From Streptomyces antarcticus (GTDB taxonomy: Bacteria > Actinomycetota > Actinomycetes > Streptomycetales > Streptomycetaceae): a stretch of 64,000 bases of DNA. This document shows positions 7,247 through 17,999 of this stretch, piece after piece. The translations under genes and the position numbers were made by a program. How positions within the stretch are numbered: the first letter of the stretch is position 1; each line of letters starts with the position of its first letter. The DNA lies in NCBI RefSeq assembly GCF_026627255.1, contig NZ_JAPNLM010000012.1:181379-245378 (forward strand). The letters are read 5' to 3'. A model generated the notes under the pieces. It searched no databases. It saw nothing but the letters and a program-made list of their open reading frames with translations, and had not been told where the DNA came from.

Positions 7247-8734
7247 ATGGGTGCGGACCAGATCCGGCGTTGGGAGTCAGGTGCGCTCGCGCACGCGGTG
7301 ACCGACCCCTTCGGGCAGGGGCCCCTGCCCTGGTTCCGGGGCAGCGAGCTCTACTTCGACGACACCGGCCAGGTCGTGCCCTGGTACGTGGACCCGGCCA
7401 CCGCGGCCGCCGGCACCGGCCGGATCCCCCGCGCCCGGAGCAACGGCGGCCCCCGCACGGCCGACGACGTGCACCGCCAGATCAAGGGCTTCGCCTCCAC
7501 CGGCGCCGTCACCCCTGGCGAGGCCATCGACTTCCACGTCACCGTCGACCCGCCCCAGCAGTTCTCCGTCGACGTCTACCGGATCGGCCACTACGGCGGT
7601 GACGGGGCCTCCAAGATCACCACCAGCCCCCGCCTCTCCGGCATCGTCCAGCCGGCCCCCCTCACCGCCGACCGCACCGTCTCCTGCCACCACTGGTGGA
7701 TGTCCTGGCGCCTCCAGGTACCGAGCTACTGGAGCGTCGGGGCGTACGTGGCCGTCCTGACCACCGTCGACGGCTACCGCTCCCACGTCCCCTTCACGGT
7801 CCGCGACGACCACCCCGCCGACCTGCTGCTCCTGCTCCCCGACATCACCTGGCAGGCCTACAACCTCTACCCGGAGGACGGCCGCACCGGCGCCAGCCTC
7901 TACCACGCCTGGGACGAGGAGGGGCGGCTGCTCGGCGAGCGGGACGCCGCCATCACCGTCTCCTTCGACCGCCCCTACGCGGGCGCCGGTCTGCCCCTGC
8001 ACGTCGGCCACGCCTACGACTTCATCCGCTGGGCCGAGCGCTACGGCTACGACCTCGCCTACGCCGACACCCGCGACCTGCACTCCGGCCGCGTCGACCC
8101 GACCCGCTACCGGGGACTGGTCTTCCCCGGCCACGACGAGTACTGGTCGGCCCCGATGCGCCGCACCGCCGAGCGCGCCCGCGAGCACGGCACCTCGCTC
8201 GTCTTCCTCTCCGCGAACACCATGTACTGGCAGGTGGAACTGGGGCCGTCCCCCTCCGGGGTCGACGACCGGCTCCTCACCTGCCGAAAACGCCGCGGCC
8301 CCGGACGCTCCAGCCTCTGGCGCGAGGTCGACCGCCCCGAGCAGCAGCTCCTCGGCATCCAGTACGCGGGGCGGGTCCCCGAGCCCGAGCCCCTCATCGT
8401 GCGTAACGCGACGCACTGGATCTGGGACTCCACCGGCGCCGGCGAGAACGACGAACTGCCCGGCCTGGTCGCGGGCGAGGCCGACCGGTACTTCCCGCGC
8501 ACGCAGCTCCCCGAGCACCTGGACCGCATCCTGCTCGCGCACTCCCCGTACCTCGACGGCGAGGGCCACCGGCGCCACCAGGAGACCTCGCTCTACCGCG
8601 CCCCCAGCGGCGCGCTCGTCTTCGCCTCCGGCACCTTCGCCTGGTCCCCGGCGCTCGACCGGCCCGGCCACGTCGACGAGCGGGTCCAGCGGGCCACCGC
8701 CAACCTCCTCGACCGGATCTGCAAGCACGACTGA
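7247..8734 (+). CDS. N,N-dimethylformamidase-large-subunit-like protein
   Basis: This 495-residue protein starts at ATG 7247, behind the strong GGGAGGGGAG ribosome site; a longer in-frame reading from 7190 has no such site. The sequence matches the general character of the DMF amidase beta-subunit C-terminal family. It has a beta-sandwich-like N half (IKGFASTGAVTPGEAIDFHVTVDPP, VDVYRIGHYGG) followed by LLLLPDITWQAYNLYPEDGRTG, GLVFPGHDEYWS, FLSANTMYWQVEL and GALVFASGTFAWSPALD. Many actinomycetes carry such homologs with no demonstrated amidase activity and no small subunit; none is encoded nearby. No signal peptide is seen, so it is probably cytoplasmic. The substrate is unknown. Confidence 0.8.
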   Translation: MGADQIRRWESGALAHAVTDPFGQGPLPWFRGSELYFDDTGQVVPWYVDPATAAAGTGRIPRARSNGGPRTADDVHRQIKGFASTGAVTPGEAIDFHVTVDPPQQFSVDVYRIGHYGGDGASKITTSPRLSGIVQPAPLTADRTVSCHHWWMSWRLQVPSYWSVGAYVAVLTTVDGYRSHVPFTVRDDHPADLLLLLPDITWQAYNLYPEDGRTGASLYHAWDEEGRLLGERDAAITVSFDRPYAGAGLPLHVGHAYDFIRWAERYGYDLAYADTRDLHSGRVDPTRYRGLVFPGHDEYWSAPMRRTAERAREHGTSLVFLSANTMYWQVELGPSPSGVDDRLLTCRKRRGPGRSSLWREVDRPEQQLLGIQYAGRVPEPEPLIVRNATHWIWDSTGAGENDELPGLVAGEADRYFPRTQLPEHLDRILLAHSPYLDGEGHRRHQETSLYRAPSGALVFASGTFAWSPALDRPGHVDERVQRATANLLDRICKHD

Positions 8735-8806
8735 CCCCCCGGGCGGTGCGGGGGCCTCCGTGCGGGAGAATGGGGGTGCGCTCGTACAGAACCACAGGGA
8801 GACCCC

Positions 8807-9721
8807 GTGTCCGGATTCGTCGAAAAGCCCGAGCCGGTCCAGGTGCCGGGCCTCGTCCACCTCCACACCGGCAAGGTCCGCGACCTCTACCGCGACGGGG
8901 ACGGCCACCTCGTCATGGTCGCCAGCGACCGGATGTCCGCCTTCGACTGGGTGCTCCCCACCGAGATCCCGGACAAGGGCCGCGTCCTCACCCAGCTGTC
9001 CCTCTGGTGGTTCGACCAGCTGGCCGAGCTGGTCCCCAACCACGTCGTCTCCACCGAACTGCCCGCCGGCGCCCCGGCCGACTGGGCCGGCCGCACGCTG
9101 ATCTGCCGGAACCTCGACATGGTCCCGGTCGAGTGCGTGGCCCGCGGCTACCTCACCGGCTCCGGCCTCGCCGAGTACGAGAAGACCCGTACGGTCTGCG
9201 GACTCGCCCTCCCCGAGGGGCTCGTGGACGGCTCCGAGCTGCCCGCCCCGATCTTCACCCCGGCCGCCAAGGCCGCCGTCGGCGAGCACGACGAGAACGT
9301 CTCGTACGAGGAGGTCGCGCGCACCGCCGGCGCCGAGACCGCCGCCCTGCTGCGCCAGGCGACCCTCGCCGTGTACGGCCGTGCCCGGGACATCGCCCGC
9401 GAGCGGGGGATCATCCTGGCCGACACCAAGTTCGAGTTCGGCTTCGCGGACGGCACCCTGGTCGCCGCCGACGAGGTGCTGACCCCGGACTCCTCGCGCT
9501 TCTGGCCCGCCGACCAGTGGGAGCCGGGCCACAGCCAGCCGTCCTTCGACAAGCAGTACGTCCGCGACTGGCTGGCCTCCCCGGCCTCCGGCTGGGACCC
9601 GAAGGGCGAACTCCCGCCGCCCGCGCTGCCGCAGGAGGTCGTCGAGCGGACCCGCGCCAAGTACGTCGAGGCGTACGAGCGGCTCACCGGCCTGTCGTGG
9701 ACCGCGGCCACCGGGACCTGA
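8807..9721 (+). CDS. purC: Phosphoribosylaminoimidazole-succinocarboxamide synthase
   Basis: This is SAICAR synthetase, which adds aspartate to CAIR with ATP. It has 304 residues, the eukaryote-like longer form usual in actinomycetes. It starts at GTG 8807 behind AGGGAG. Visible signatures are HTGKVRDLY near the N terminus, VASDRMSAFDWVL, LICRNLDMVPVECVARGYLTGS, LPAPIFTPAAKAAVGEHDENV and LADTKFEFGFADG. The intergenic distance of 72 bases to the preceding gene may hold its own promoter. A perfect hairpin terminator follows directly. Confidence 0.97.
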   Translation: MSGFVEKPEPVQVPGLVHLHTGKVRDLYRDGDGHLVMVASDRMSAFDWVLPTEIPDKGRVLTQLSLWWFDQLAELVPNHVVSTELPAGAPADWAGRTLICRNLDMVPVECVARGYLTGSGLAEYEKTRTVCGLALPEGLVDGSELPAPIFTPAAKAAVGEHDENVSYEEVARTAGAETAALLRQATLAVYGRARDIARERGIILADTKFEFGFADGTLVAADEVLTPDSSRFWPADQWEPGHSQPSFDKQYVRDWLASPASGWDPKGELPPPALPQEVVERTRAKYVEAYERLTGLSWTAATGT

Positions 9722-9727
9722 GACACG

Positions 9728-9760
9728 AAGAAGCCCCCGGCCAGTGGCCGGGGGCTTCTT
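9728..9760. terminator. Bidirectional terminator between purC and tRNA-Gly
   Basis: The arms 9728-9742 and 9746-9760 are a perfect 15-base inverted repeat with an AGT loop, ending in CTTCTT. It can stop purC from the left and the minus-strand tRNA-Gly from the right. Confidence 0.9.
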
Positions 9761-9766
9761 CCGCTG

Positions 9767-9839
<73 letters not shown>

Positions 9840-9861
9840 ATGCGCCGTAGCGCGGTACCCA

Positions 9862-10473
9862 CTATACCCAACCCCGCTCCCGTGCGAGACGCACCGCCGT
9901 GTGCCGGTTCTCGGCCCCCAGCTTCGTCGCCGCCGAGGACAGGTAGTTCCGTACGGTCCCCTGCGTCAGCGAGGCCCGCTCCGCGATCTCCGCGACCGGC
10001 GCCCCGTCCGCCGCGAGTTCGAGCACCTCCGCCTCCCGGGCGGTCAGTGGCGAGTCCCCCGCGCTGATCGCGTCGGCCGCCAACTCCGGGTCCACGTACC
10101 GCCCTCCGGCGTGCACGGTGCGGATCAGCTCCGCAAGCCGCTGCGCCGAGACGGTCTTGGGGGCGAAGGCCCGCACCCCGGCCGCCAGGGCCCGCTTCAG
10201 GTGGCCGGGACGCCCGTGACTCGTCACGATCATGGTCTTGCAGCCGGGGAGTTCGGCCCGCAGCGATGTGGCCACGCTCACACCGTCCGCCCCCGGCATC
10301 TGGAGGTCCAGCACCGCCACGTCCGGCCGGTGGGCCCGGGCCATCGCCAGGGCCTCGGGGCCCGACGCGGCCTCGGCGACCACCAACAGGTCGTCCTCCA
10401 GCGCGAGCAGGGCGGCCAGCGCCCCGCGGATCAGGTGCTCGTCGTCGGCGAGCAGCACGCGTACGGGGTTCAC
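9862..10473 (-). CDS. NarL-family response regulator
   Basis: This 203-residue protein starts at GTG 10473, overlapping the kinase stop by four bases (GTGA), so the pair is translationally coupled. The receiver domain begins VRVLLADDEHLIRGAL and has the phospho-acceptor Asp in VAVLDLQMPGADG, the switch residue in MIVTSHG and the conserved Lys in FAPKTVS. The output domain is a LuxR HTH: LTAREAEVLELAADG...VAEIAERASLTQGTVRNYLSSA. With the kinase and ABC exporter genes upstream, it should form a sensing-and-export module that controls its own operon. The ligand is not shown. Confidence 0.93.
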   Translation of the reverse strand: MNPVRVLLADDEHLIRGALAALLALEDDLLVVAEAASGPEALAMARAHRPDVAVLDLQMPGADGVSVATSLRAELPGCKTMIVTSHGRPGHLKRALAAGVRAFAPKTVSAQRLAELIRTVHAGGRYVDPELAADAISAGDSPLTAREAEVLELAADGAPVAEIAERASLTQGTVRNYLSSAATKLGAENRHTAVRLARERGWV

Positions 10474-11783
10474 ACCCGCACCTCCTCTTCCTTGTCCTCC
10501 ACGCCGCCGTTCTCCACGCCGCCGTTCTCCACGCCACCGTCCTGCGCGTCGCCGCGCAGCCGCCGCGCGGGGATCTCGGCCCGGACCCGGAAGCGCCCGC
10601 CGGGCGCGGGGCCGGCCTCCAGGGTGCCGTCCAGCGCGGCCAGCCGTTCCCGCAGCCCGGCCAGCCCCGAGCCGGGCTTGCCGTCGCCGGGCGGGGCCAC
10701 GGCGGGCGCCCCGTCGTTCTCCACGACGAGGACCAGGTCCTCCCCGGCGTCCACCGCCGCGAGCCGGATCACGCAGTGCCGCGGCTCCCCGTGCCGGAGC
10801 ACGTTCGTGGTGGCCTCGCGCACCACCCAGCCCAGCGCCGACTGCACCGCCGGGGGCAGCGGCCGGCGTTCCCGCAGCTCCACCCGGCAGTCGATCCCGG
10901 CGGCGCTCAGCACGCCCCGCGCGCCCTCCAGCTCCACCGCCAGGTCGGCCTCGCGGTAGCCGCGCACGACGTCCCGCACCTCCCGCTGGGAGTCGCGGGC
11001 GATCTGCTGCACCTCGATCATCTGGTCCACCGCCTCCGGGCGTTCGCGCCGGGCCAGCTGGACGGCCAGCTCGCTCTTGAGGGCGATCACCGCGAGGTTG
11101 CGCCCCATCACGTCGTGCAGGTCCCGGCCGAAGCGCAGCCGCTCCTCGGCGACCGCCAGCTGGGCCTGGAGCTCCCGCGAATGGTCCAGCTCCCGTACGG
11201 CCCGCACCAGCCAGGCCGAGAACCCGCAGGCCGCGACGAGGAAGAGGCCGCTCAGCAGGATCCCGACGCCGTACCCGACGGCCTCCCCGGCCGGCAGGCC
11301 CATGGCGAGCATCACCAGCGCGGTGCCCGCGGCCATGGCGGGGGCCGTCAGCAGCATGTGGCGGACCTTGCGCATGCACAGCACCACCGAGCCGCAGGTG
11401 AAGCAGGCCAGGCCCAGGACCAGCGTCGGAGCCACCTCCGGGGGCCCGGTCAGCCCGGCCCGGCGCATGAGGAGTACGGCCAGGCACGCCGCGGCGGTCA
11501 CGGCGGCCGTGGCCACGGCGAGCCGCGTCGGCCGCTCGCGCCGCTCCACGTGCCAGTCCAACGCCCTGGAGGAGAGCACCCCGCACAGGACGGAGTGGGC
11601 GCAGACGGCCAGGAAGAGCGAGAGCGGCAGCGCCGCCGAGGAGGTGGCGGTCATGGATCCCAGCGCGCCGACGCCGATCGTCGCGATCTCTATGAGCACG
11701 AAGAAGTGGAACGACCACCGCGTGTACAGCTCGACCTTCCCCGCGCTGCTGCGGTTCCTCCACCACCCGGTCAGCTTCGACAC
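10470..11783 (-). CDS. NarL-type sensor histidine kinase
   Basis: A 437-residue membrane kinase starts at GTG 11783 (SKLTGWWRNRSS); an upstream in-frame start overlaps the permease end and adds nothing recognisable. About five hydrophobic segments occupy residues 25-175. Then comes the HisKA_3 dimerisation box with phospho-His in FGRDLHDVMGRNLAVIALKSELA. The HATPase has the N-box VVREATTNVLRHGEP, the G-box GDGKPGSGLAGLRERL and the final GGRFRVRAEIP. The last residues hold three near-identical pentads (GGVEN, GGVEN, GGVED) encoded by a 15-base tandem repeat at about 10498-10541. There is almost no extracytoplasmic loop, which suggests sensing within the membrane (DesK-like). Confidence 0.92.
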   Translation of the reverse strand: MSKLTGWWRNRSSAGKVELYTRWSFHFFVLIEIATIGVGALGSMTATSSAALPLSLFLAVCAHSVLCGVLSSRALDWHVERRERPTRLAVATAAVTAAACLAVLLMRRAGLTGPPEVAPTLVLGLACFTCGSVVLCMRKVRHMLLTAPAMAAGTALVMLAMGLPAGEAVGYGVGILLSGLFLVAACGFSAWLVRAVRELDHSRELQAQLAVAEERLRFGRDLHDVMGRNLAVIALKSELAVQLARRERPEAVDQMIEVQQIARDSQREVRDVVRGYREADLAVELEGARGVLSAAGIDCRVELRERRPLPPAVQSALGWVVREATTNVLRHGEPRHCVIRLAAVDAGEDLVLVVENDGAPAVAPPGDGKPGSGLAGLRERLAALDGTLEAGPAPGGRFRVRAEIPARRLRGDAQDGGVENGGVENGGVEDKEEEVRV

Positions 11784-11811
11784 GGCGCCTCCCCCCGGTT
11801 CGTCCTGCGTC

Positions 11812-12576
11812 CTAGCGGCGCGGTTCCCAGCGGAACCACCGCTGAACAGCAAACACGCTGATCGCCATCCAGGCCAGCGTGGTCAGCGCGGCCGCCGTCA
11901 GGTCCCCGTCCCCGGCGTCCCCGGACCAGCCGGCCCGCACCAGGGCCATCACACCGCTGAGCGGCAGCAGTTCGCAGAACGAGGCCAGCGCGTCCGGCAG
12001 CACGTCCGTCGGCAGGAACAGTCCCGAGCCGAGCGACGTCAGCAGGAACAGCGGCAGCGTGGTGATGCCCGCGCTCTCCACGTTCCGGGTGACGGCGCTG
12101 GTCAGCGCGGACATCCCGGCCAGCAGGACGATTCCGGCGGGGACGGCGGCGGCGATCGGCAGCGGGTCGCGCGGCAGGGGCACGTCGAGCGCGAGGGACC
12201 CCGCGACGACGAGGACGGCGATCTGGCCGAGGGCCAGGACGGCGGCGGGCAGCGCGGTCCCGGCCAGGATCTCCAGGTCGCCCGCCTCGCCGGTCCGCAG
12301 CCGCTTGAGTACGAGCTCCTCGCGCCGGGCGACGTACGCGGAGACGAGGTTCATGTAGACGACGAGCATCAGCACCATGCCGATCCCGCCGGTCAGGGTG
12401 GCCTCCCCGACGGCCGCCGCGCCGTCCAGGCCGGTCACCGACGTGCGCAGGACGAACACCATCACCAGCGGCATCAGCAGCGCCACGCTCAGCGCGGCCC
12501 GGTTGCGCACCAGCAGTGTGAGCTCGGAGCGGCCGAGCGCCGCGAGGCGCCCGGGGTTCAGGGTCATCGTGTTCAC
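11812..12576 (-). CDS. ABC-2 type exporter permease
   Basis: This 254-residue protein starts at GTG 12576, overlapping the ATPase stop by four bases; an ATG nine bases further in is the alternative. It has six hydrophobic segments: ALSVALLMPLVMVFVL, IGMVLMLVVYMNLVSAY, ALGQIAVLVVAGSLAL, AAVPAGIVLLAGMSAL, TLPLFLLTSLGSGLFLP and LTTLAWMAISVFAV. ATLTGGIGMVLM and the cytoplasmic RREELVLKRLRTG are typical of DrrB-like drug or lipid exporters. It pairs with the ATPase encoded upstream and is followed by the sensor kinase gene. Confidence 0.9.
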   Translation of the reverse strand: MNTMTLNPGRLAALGRSELTLLVRNRAALSVALLMPLVMVFVLRTSVTGLDGAAAVGEATLTGGIGMVLMLVVYMNLVSAYVARREELVLKRLRTGEAGDLEILAGTALPAAVLALGQIAVLVVAGSLALDVPLPRDPLPIAAAVPAGIVLLAGMSALTSAVTRNVESAGITTLPLFLLTSLGSGLFLPTDVLPDALASFCELLPLSGVMALVRAGWSGDAGDGDLTAAALTTLAWMAISVFAVQRWFRWEPRR

Positions 12577-13517
12577 CGGGTCCCCGCCATCGTGTCCTCG
12601 GTACGGCCGCCGGCGCTCCCGCGGTTCCGCGCGATCTCCAGGAAGGCCTCCTCCAGGGAGGCGGAGCGGGCGTCGAGCCCGCCGAGTTCCACGCCGTGGT
12701 CGTGGGCCCAGCGCAGCAGCTCGGTGAGGTCGGCCTGGAGCCGTCCGGTACGGACCTCCACGTCCCGGCCGTGCGCGGCCGCGCGCAGCGTCAGCGGCAG
12801 CCAGGCCGGAGGCACGTCCGCCGGCAGGGTGAAGCGGATCCGGGCCGGCCGGGTCGCCGTCACCTCGGCCGGTGTGCCGGTCAGGACGAGCTCGCCCTCG
12901 TGCAGGATCGCGAGGCGGTCCGCGAGCTCCTCGGCCTCCTCCAGGTAGTGCGTGGTGAGCAGCACCGTGGTGCCCTGCGCCCGCAGTTCCCGTACCAACG
13001 CCCAGGTGTCCCGGCGCCCTTCCGGGTCCATGCCGGTGGTCGGCTCGTCCAGGAACAGCACCTCGGGCCGCCCCAGCAGGGCCATCGCCAGGTCCAGGCG
13101 CCGCCGTTCGCCGCCGGACAGCTGCTTGACCCGTACGGAGGAGCGCGCGCCCAGTCCCACCAGCTCCAGCGCCTCCCCCGCCGGCCGGGCGCCGGAGGTG
13201 ACACCGCCCCACATCCGTACGGTCTCGGCGACGGACAGGTCGGAGGGGAATCCGCCCTCCTGGAGCATGACGCCGGTGCGGGGGCGCACCTCGGCCCGCC
13301 GCGTGTACGGGTCCAGCCCGAAGACCCGCGCCCGCCCGCCGCTCGGTGCGGCCAGCCCCTCCAGCAGCTCCACGGTGGAGGTCTTTCCGGCGCCGTTGGT
13401 GCCGAGCAGGGCGAAGATCTCGCCGCGCCGCACGGAGAAGGAGACGCCCCGGACGGCCTCGAAGCCCCCCGAGTAGCCGCGGCGCAGGCCCTCGACTTCG
13501 ATCACGGTGTCAGTCAT
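12573..13517 (-). CDS. ABC exporter ATP-binding protein (DrrA-like)
   Basis: This 314-residue ATPase starts at ATG 13517. It has Walker A GTNGAGKTS, Q-loop MLQEGGFP, signature LSGGERRRLDLAMAL, Walker B VLFLDEPTTGMD and the switch His in LLTTHYLEEAEEL. A C-terminal extension of about 90 residues (IRFTLPADVPP...) is of the DrrA accessory-domain kind, ending SLEEAFLEIARNRG. It is the first gene of an ATPase-permease-kinase-regulator operon on the minus strand. Inverted repeats 44-70 bases upstream are the likely control site. Confidence 0.94.
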   Translation of the reverse strand: MTDTVIEVEGLRRGYSGGFEAVRGVSFSVRRGEIFALLGTNGAGKTSTVELLEGLAAPSGGRARVFGLDPYTRRAEVRPRTGVMLQEGGFPSDLSVAETVRMWGGVTSGARPAGEALELVGLGARSSVRVKQLSGGERRRLDLAMALLGRPEVLFLDEPTTGMDPEGRRDTWALVRELRAQGTTVLLTTHYLEEAEELADRLAILHEGELVLTGTPAEVTATRPARIRFTLPADVPPAWLPLTLRAAAHGRDVEVRTGRLQADLTELLRWAHDHGVELGGLDARSASLEEAFLEIARNRGSAGGRTEDTMAGTR

Positions 13518-13560
13518 GACTCCAGCCTCGGGGTGCCCGGAGGGGTCGGGCAGTGCGTGC

Positions 13561-13587
13561 TGTCATGGCCACCGATGACATTTGTCA
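13561..13587. promoter_or_regulatory. Candidate operator of the ABC/two-component operon
   Basis: TGTCAT (13561) and ATGACA (13575) form an inverted repeat with 8 bases between. The right half reappears in a tighter palindrome TGACA-TT-TGTCA (13576-13587). The cluster sits 44-70 bases upstream of the ATPase ATG, where the operon promoter must be. NarL-type regulators of such modules commonly bind dyads of this size; autoregulation by the gene at 9862 is an inference. Confidence 0.6.
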
Positions 13588-13643
13588 GGGGCACCGCCGA
13601 CGGTCGGGTCGGGCGGCCCGTCCCGAAAGGACGGACACACGAA

Positions 13644-13674
13644 GAAGGCCCCGGTCGCGATGACCGGGGCCTTC
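13644..13674 (-). terminator. Terminator of tRNA-Gly
   Basis: The arms 13644-13656 and 13662-13674 pair perfectly over 13 bases (GAAGGCCCCGGTC). It lies 9 bases past the 3' end of the minus-strand tRNA-Gly. Confidence 0.85.
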
Positions 13675-13682
13675 TCACTCTG

Positions 13683-13755
<73 letters not shown>

Positions 13756-13836
13756 ATACATCGCGCGGGACTACGCGCTCGGCAATGCGTGCATCACTCT
13801 ACCTGATCCACTGTGGTGGCCGGTAAAGCGATGCAG

Positions 13837-13908
13837 AGCGGGTGACAGGGATCGCACACTGCGCCTTCCCTCTGGAAGAGGGATGTTCTACTACTGAACT
13901 ACACCCGC
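13837..13908 (-). tRNA. tRNA-Gly(TCC)
   Basis: On the minus strand, acceptor GCGGGTG (13908-13902) pairs with CACCCGC. Anticodon stem TCCCT/AGGGA encloses loop CTTCCAG, anticodon TCC, reading GGA/GGG glycine codons. Length is 72 bases and CCA is not encoded. It probably shares a transcript with the neighbouring tRNA-Gly(GCC). Confidence 0.93.
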
Positions 13909-13996
13909 ACGACCTGGGGGGCTTTGACCTGCGGCCTCGCCCCTCGGCGTGATCCACACACTAGCCGACACAGGGGGGTGGATGGCAAATCGGCTC

Positions 13997-14314
13997 TCAG
14001 TGGGCCGCGTTGTAGGCCTCGTAGATCCGCTTGGGGATGCGGCCACGCGGCGGCACCTCGTGCTGGTTGGACCGGGCCCAGGCCCGGACGACCGCCGGGT
14101 CCGGTGCGACGGCCGTGTGCTTGAAGGCCTTCCCGGAGCGGGACTGCCGCCGGCCGGCGGCCACGAAGGGGGCGAGGCCCTTCCGCAGTTTCTTTGCGTT
14201 GGCCGGATTGAGGTCGATCTCGTACGACTTACCGTCCAGAGCGAACACGACCGTTTCCGCCGCATCTCCGCCGTCGATGTCGTCGGAGAGCGTGACTACT
14301 ACGCGCTGCGCCAC
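13997..14314 (-). CDS. Lsr2-type nucleoid-associated protein (second paralog, LsrL-like)
   Basis: This 105-residue protein starts at GTG 14314, behind AAGGGA. The N half (AQRVVVTLSDDIDGGDAAETVVFALDGKSYEIDL) is the Lsr2 oligomerisation fold. The C half (VRAWARSNQHEVPPRGRIPKRIYEAYNAAH) is the DNA-binding domain, with the RGR motif that enters AT-rich minor grooves. Lsr2 silences AT-rich, often horizontally acquired, DNA in actinomycetes. Streptomycetes have two paralogs, and from memory the one next to purSQL is LsrL rather than the principal Lsr2. The gene is divergent from purS across a comparatively AT-rich 350-base region that could hold its own binding sites. Confidence 0.92.
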   Translation of the reverse strand: MAQRVVVTLSDDIDGGDAAETVVFALDGKSYEIDLNPANAKKLRKGLAPFVAAGRRQSRSGKAFKHTAVAPDPAVVRAWARSNQHEVPPRGRIPKRIYEAYNAAH

Positions 14315-14664
14315 GGATATCGGTCCCTTCGCGCGACACCGCCGCCTACTGACGTGCGGTGATGTCGCCTGTGTGGATGTTTCGGAGCAATGCATCTTTC
14401 CGTCCCCGTTGCGAAGCGGTATAAGTCACTCGCGCCGGGTGATTCCTTTGTACCTTGATTCCCATTGCATTGCGAAGCCCAGTTAATTATCTCCGCGTGT
14501 CCCGCCGCAATGCCGAGGGCGTGGTTTTCCGGGGGATTTTGCGAAGCGTTGGTGAAGTCGAATCCCTCCGGTGATCACGGTCGCAGGATATCTACCCGCG
14601 TAGAAATTTTCGCCGGGTACGCTGAGGGAACCGCCTTCGCACCAACCACCACACGGGAGTGCCA
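14315..14664. promoter_or_regulatory. AT-enriched divergent control region, lsr2-like / purS
   Basis: This 350-base gap without a gene carries the divergent promoters. The stretch from about 14395 to 14640 is visibly richer in A and T than the surrounding genes, with words such as AGTTAATTAT, GGTATAAGTCA and GTAGAAATTTTCG. TACGCT at about 14628 could be the purS -10. No riboswitch-like fold was recognised. Confidence 0.55.
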
Positions 14665-14910
14665 GTGGCACGCGTCGTAGTCGACGTCATGCTCAAGCCG
14701 GAGATCCTCGACCCCCAGGGCCAGGCGGTGCAGCGTGCACTGCCGCGTCTGGGCTTCGACGGGATCGCCGACGTCCGCCAGGGGAAGCGTTTCGAACTGG
14801 AGGTGGAGGGACCGGTCGACCAGGCCGCCCTAGACCGCATCCACAAGATGGCCGAAACGTTCCTCGCCAACACCGTCATCGAAGACTTCACCGTGAAGGT
14901 CGAGGCCTGA
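14665..14910 (+). CDS. purS: Phosphoribosylformylglycinamidine synthase, PurS subunit
   Basis: This 81-residue small subunit of FGAM synthase bridges PurQ and PurL for ammonia transfer. The start is taken as GTG 14665 (ARVVVDVMLKPEILDPQGQAVQRAL), which has GGAG five bases before it; a GTG two codons upstream overlaps that site. The family pattern is complete: D-P-Q-G at the first strand turn, LGFDGIADVRQGKRFELE, and the C-terminal LANTVIEDFTVKVE. purQ starts three bases after its stop. Confidence 0.95.
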   Translation: MARVVVDVMLKPEILDPQGQAVQRALPRLGFDGIADVRQGKRFELEVEGPVDQAALDRIHKMAETFLANTVIEDFTVKVEA

Positions 14911-14912
14911 CG

Positions 14913-15613
14913 GTGACCACTCGCATCGGAGTCGTCACGTTCCCCGGAACGCTCGACGACCGTGACTCGCTGCGCGCCATCCGCCTCGCGGGGGCCGAGC
15001 CGGTCTCGCTCTGGCACCGCGACAAGGACCTGCACCAGGTCGACGCGGTCGTCCTCGCGGGCGGCTTCTCCTACGGGGACTACCTGCGCGCCGGGGCCAT
15101 CTCCCGCTTCTCGCCGGTGATGGAGACCATCATCGAGCAGGCCAGGGGCGGCATGCCCGTCCTCGGCATCTGCAACGGCTTCCAGATCCTCACCGAGGCG
15201 CACCTGCTGCCGGGGGCGATGCTCCGGAACAACCACCTGCACTTCATCTGCCGCGACCAGAAGCTGCGGGTGGAGAACGCGGAGACCGCGTGGACCGGCG
15301 ACTACACCGCCGGCCAGGAGATCTCCATCCCGCTCAAGAACGTGGACGGCCGCTACACCGCCGACGAGCGCACGCTCGACGAACTGGAGGCCGAGGGCCG
15401 CGTGGCCTTCCGCTACGTCGTCGACGGCGACGCCGCCGACGGAGCGGGCAACCCCAACGGGTCGCTGCGCGACATCGCCGGCATCAGCAACGCCGGGGGC
15501 AACATCGTCGGCCTCATGCCGCACCCCGAGCACGCGGTGGAGCCGCTGGTCGGCACCGGCCGCACCGACGGCATCCCGTTCTTCACGTCGGTCCTGAAGA
15601 AGCTGGTCAACGC

Positions 15614-15617
<4 letters not shown>
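14913..15617 (+). CDS. purQ: Phosphoribosylformylglycinamidine synthase, PurQ glutaminase subunit
   Basis: This 234-residue class I glutamine amidotransferase supplies ammonia to PurL. It starts at GTG 14913 (TTRIGVVTFPGTLDDRDSL). The nucleophile Cys lies in PVLGICNGFQIL and the catalytic His-x-Glu in GLMPHPEHAVEPLVG. AGGFSYGDYLRAGAISRFS is the family-specific loop. Its stop overlaps the purL start (ATGA), so the two are translationally coupled. Confidence 0.97.
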
Positions 15618-17887
<2,270 letters not shown>

Positions 17888-17900
17888 TCCCGCTCCGTCG

Positions 17901-17937
17901 CGAGCCCCCGTCCGGACGTGTTCCGGGCGGGGGCTCG
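17901..17937. terminator. Terminator after purL
   Basis: CGAGCCCCCG...CGGGGGCTCG forms the outer stem (17901-17910 with 17928-17937). It continues through a T-G pair and CCGG/CCGG inside, and is followed by TTCGTG. It lies 13 bases after the purL stop. Confidence 0.85.
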
Positions 17938-17972
17938 TTCGTGTCCGGAGGGCCCGTACCGGCCCTGTGTGC

Positions 17973-17992
17973 GATTACGTAATGACGTAATC
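17973..17992. promoter_or_regulatory. Perfect palindromic operator overlapping a -10 box
   Basis: GATTACGT-AATG-ACGTAATC is an exact 8+8 inverted repeat ending eight bases before the ATG at 18000. TAATCT at 17988-17993, inside its right arm, is at -10 distance from a start at or next to the ATG. A bound protein would therefore block the promoter. The gene that follows encodes an HTH regulator, which makes self-repression the natural reading. Confidence 0.75.
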
Positions 17993-17999
17993 TCGGGTC

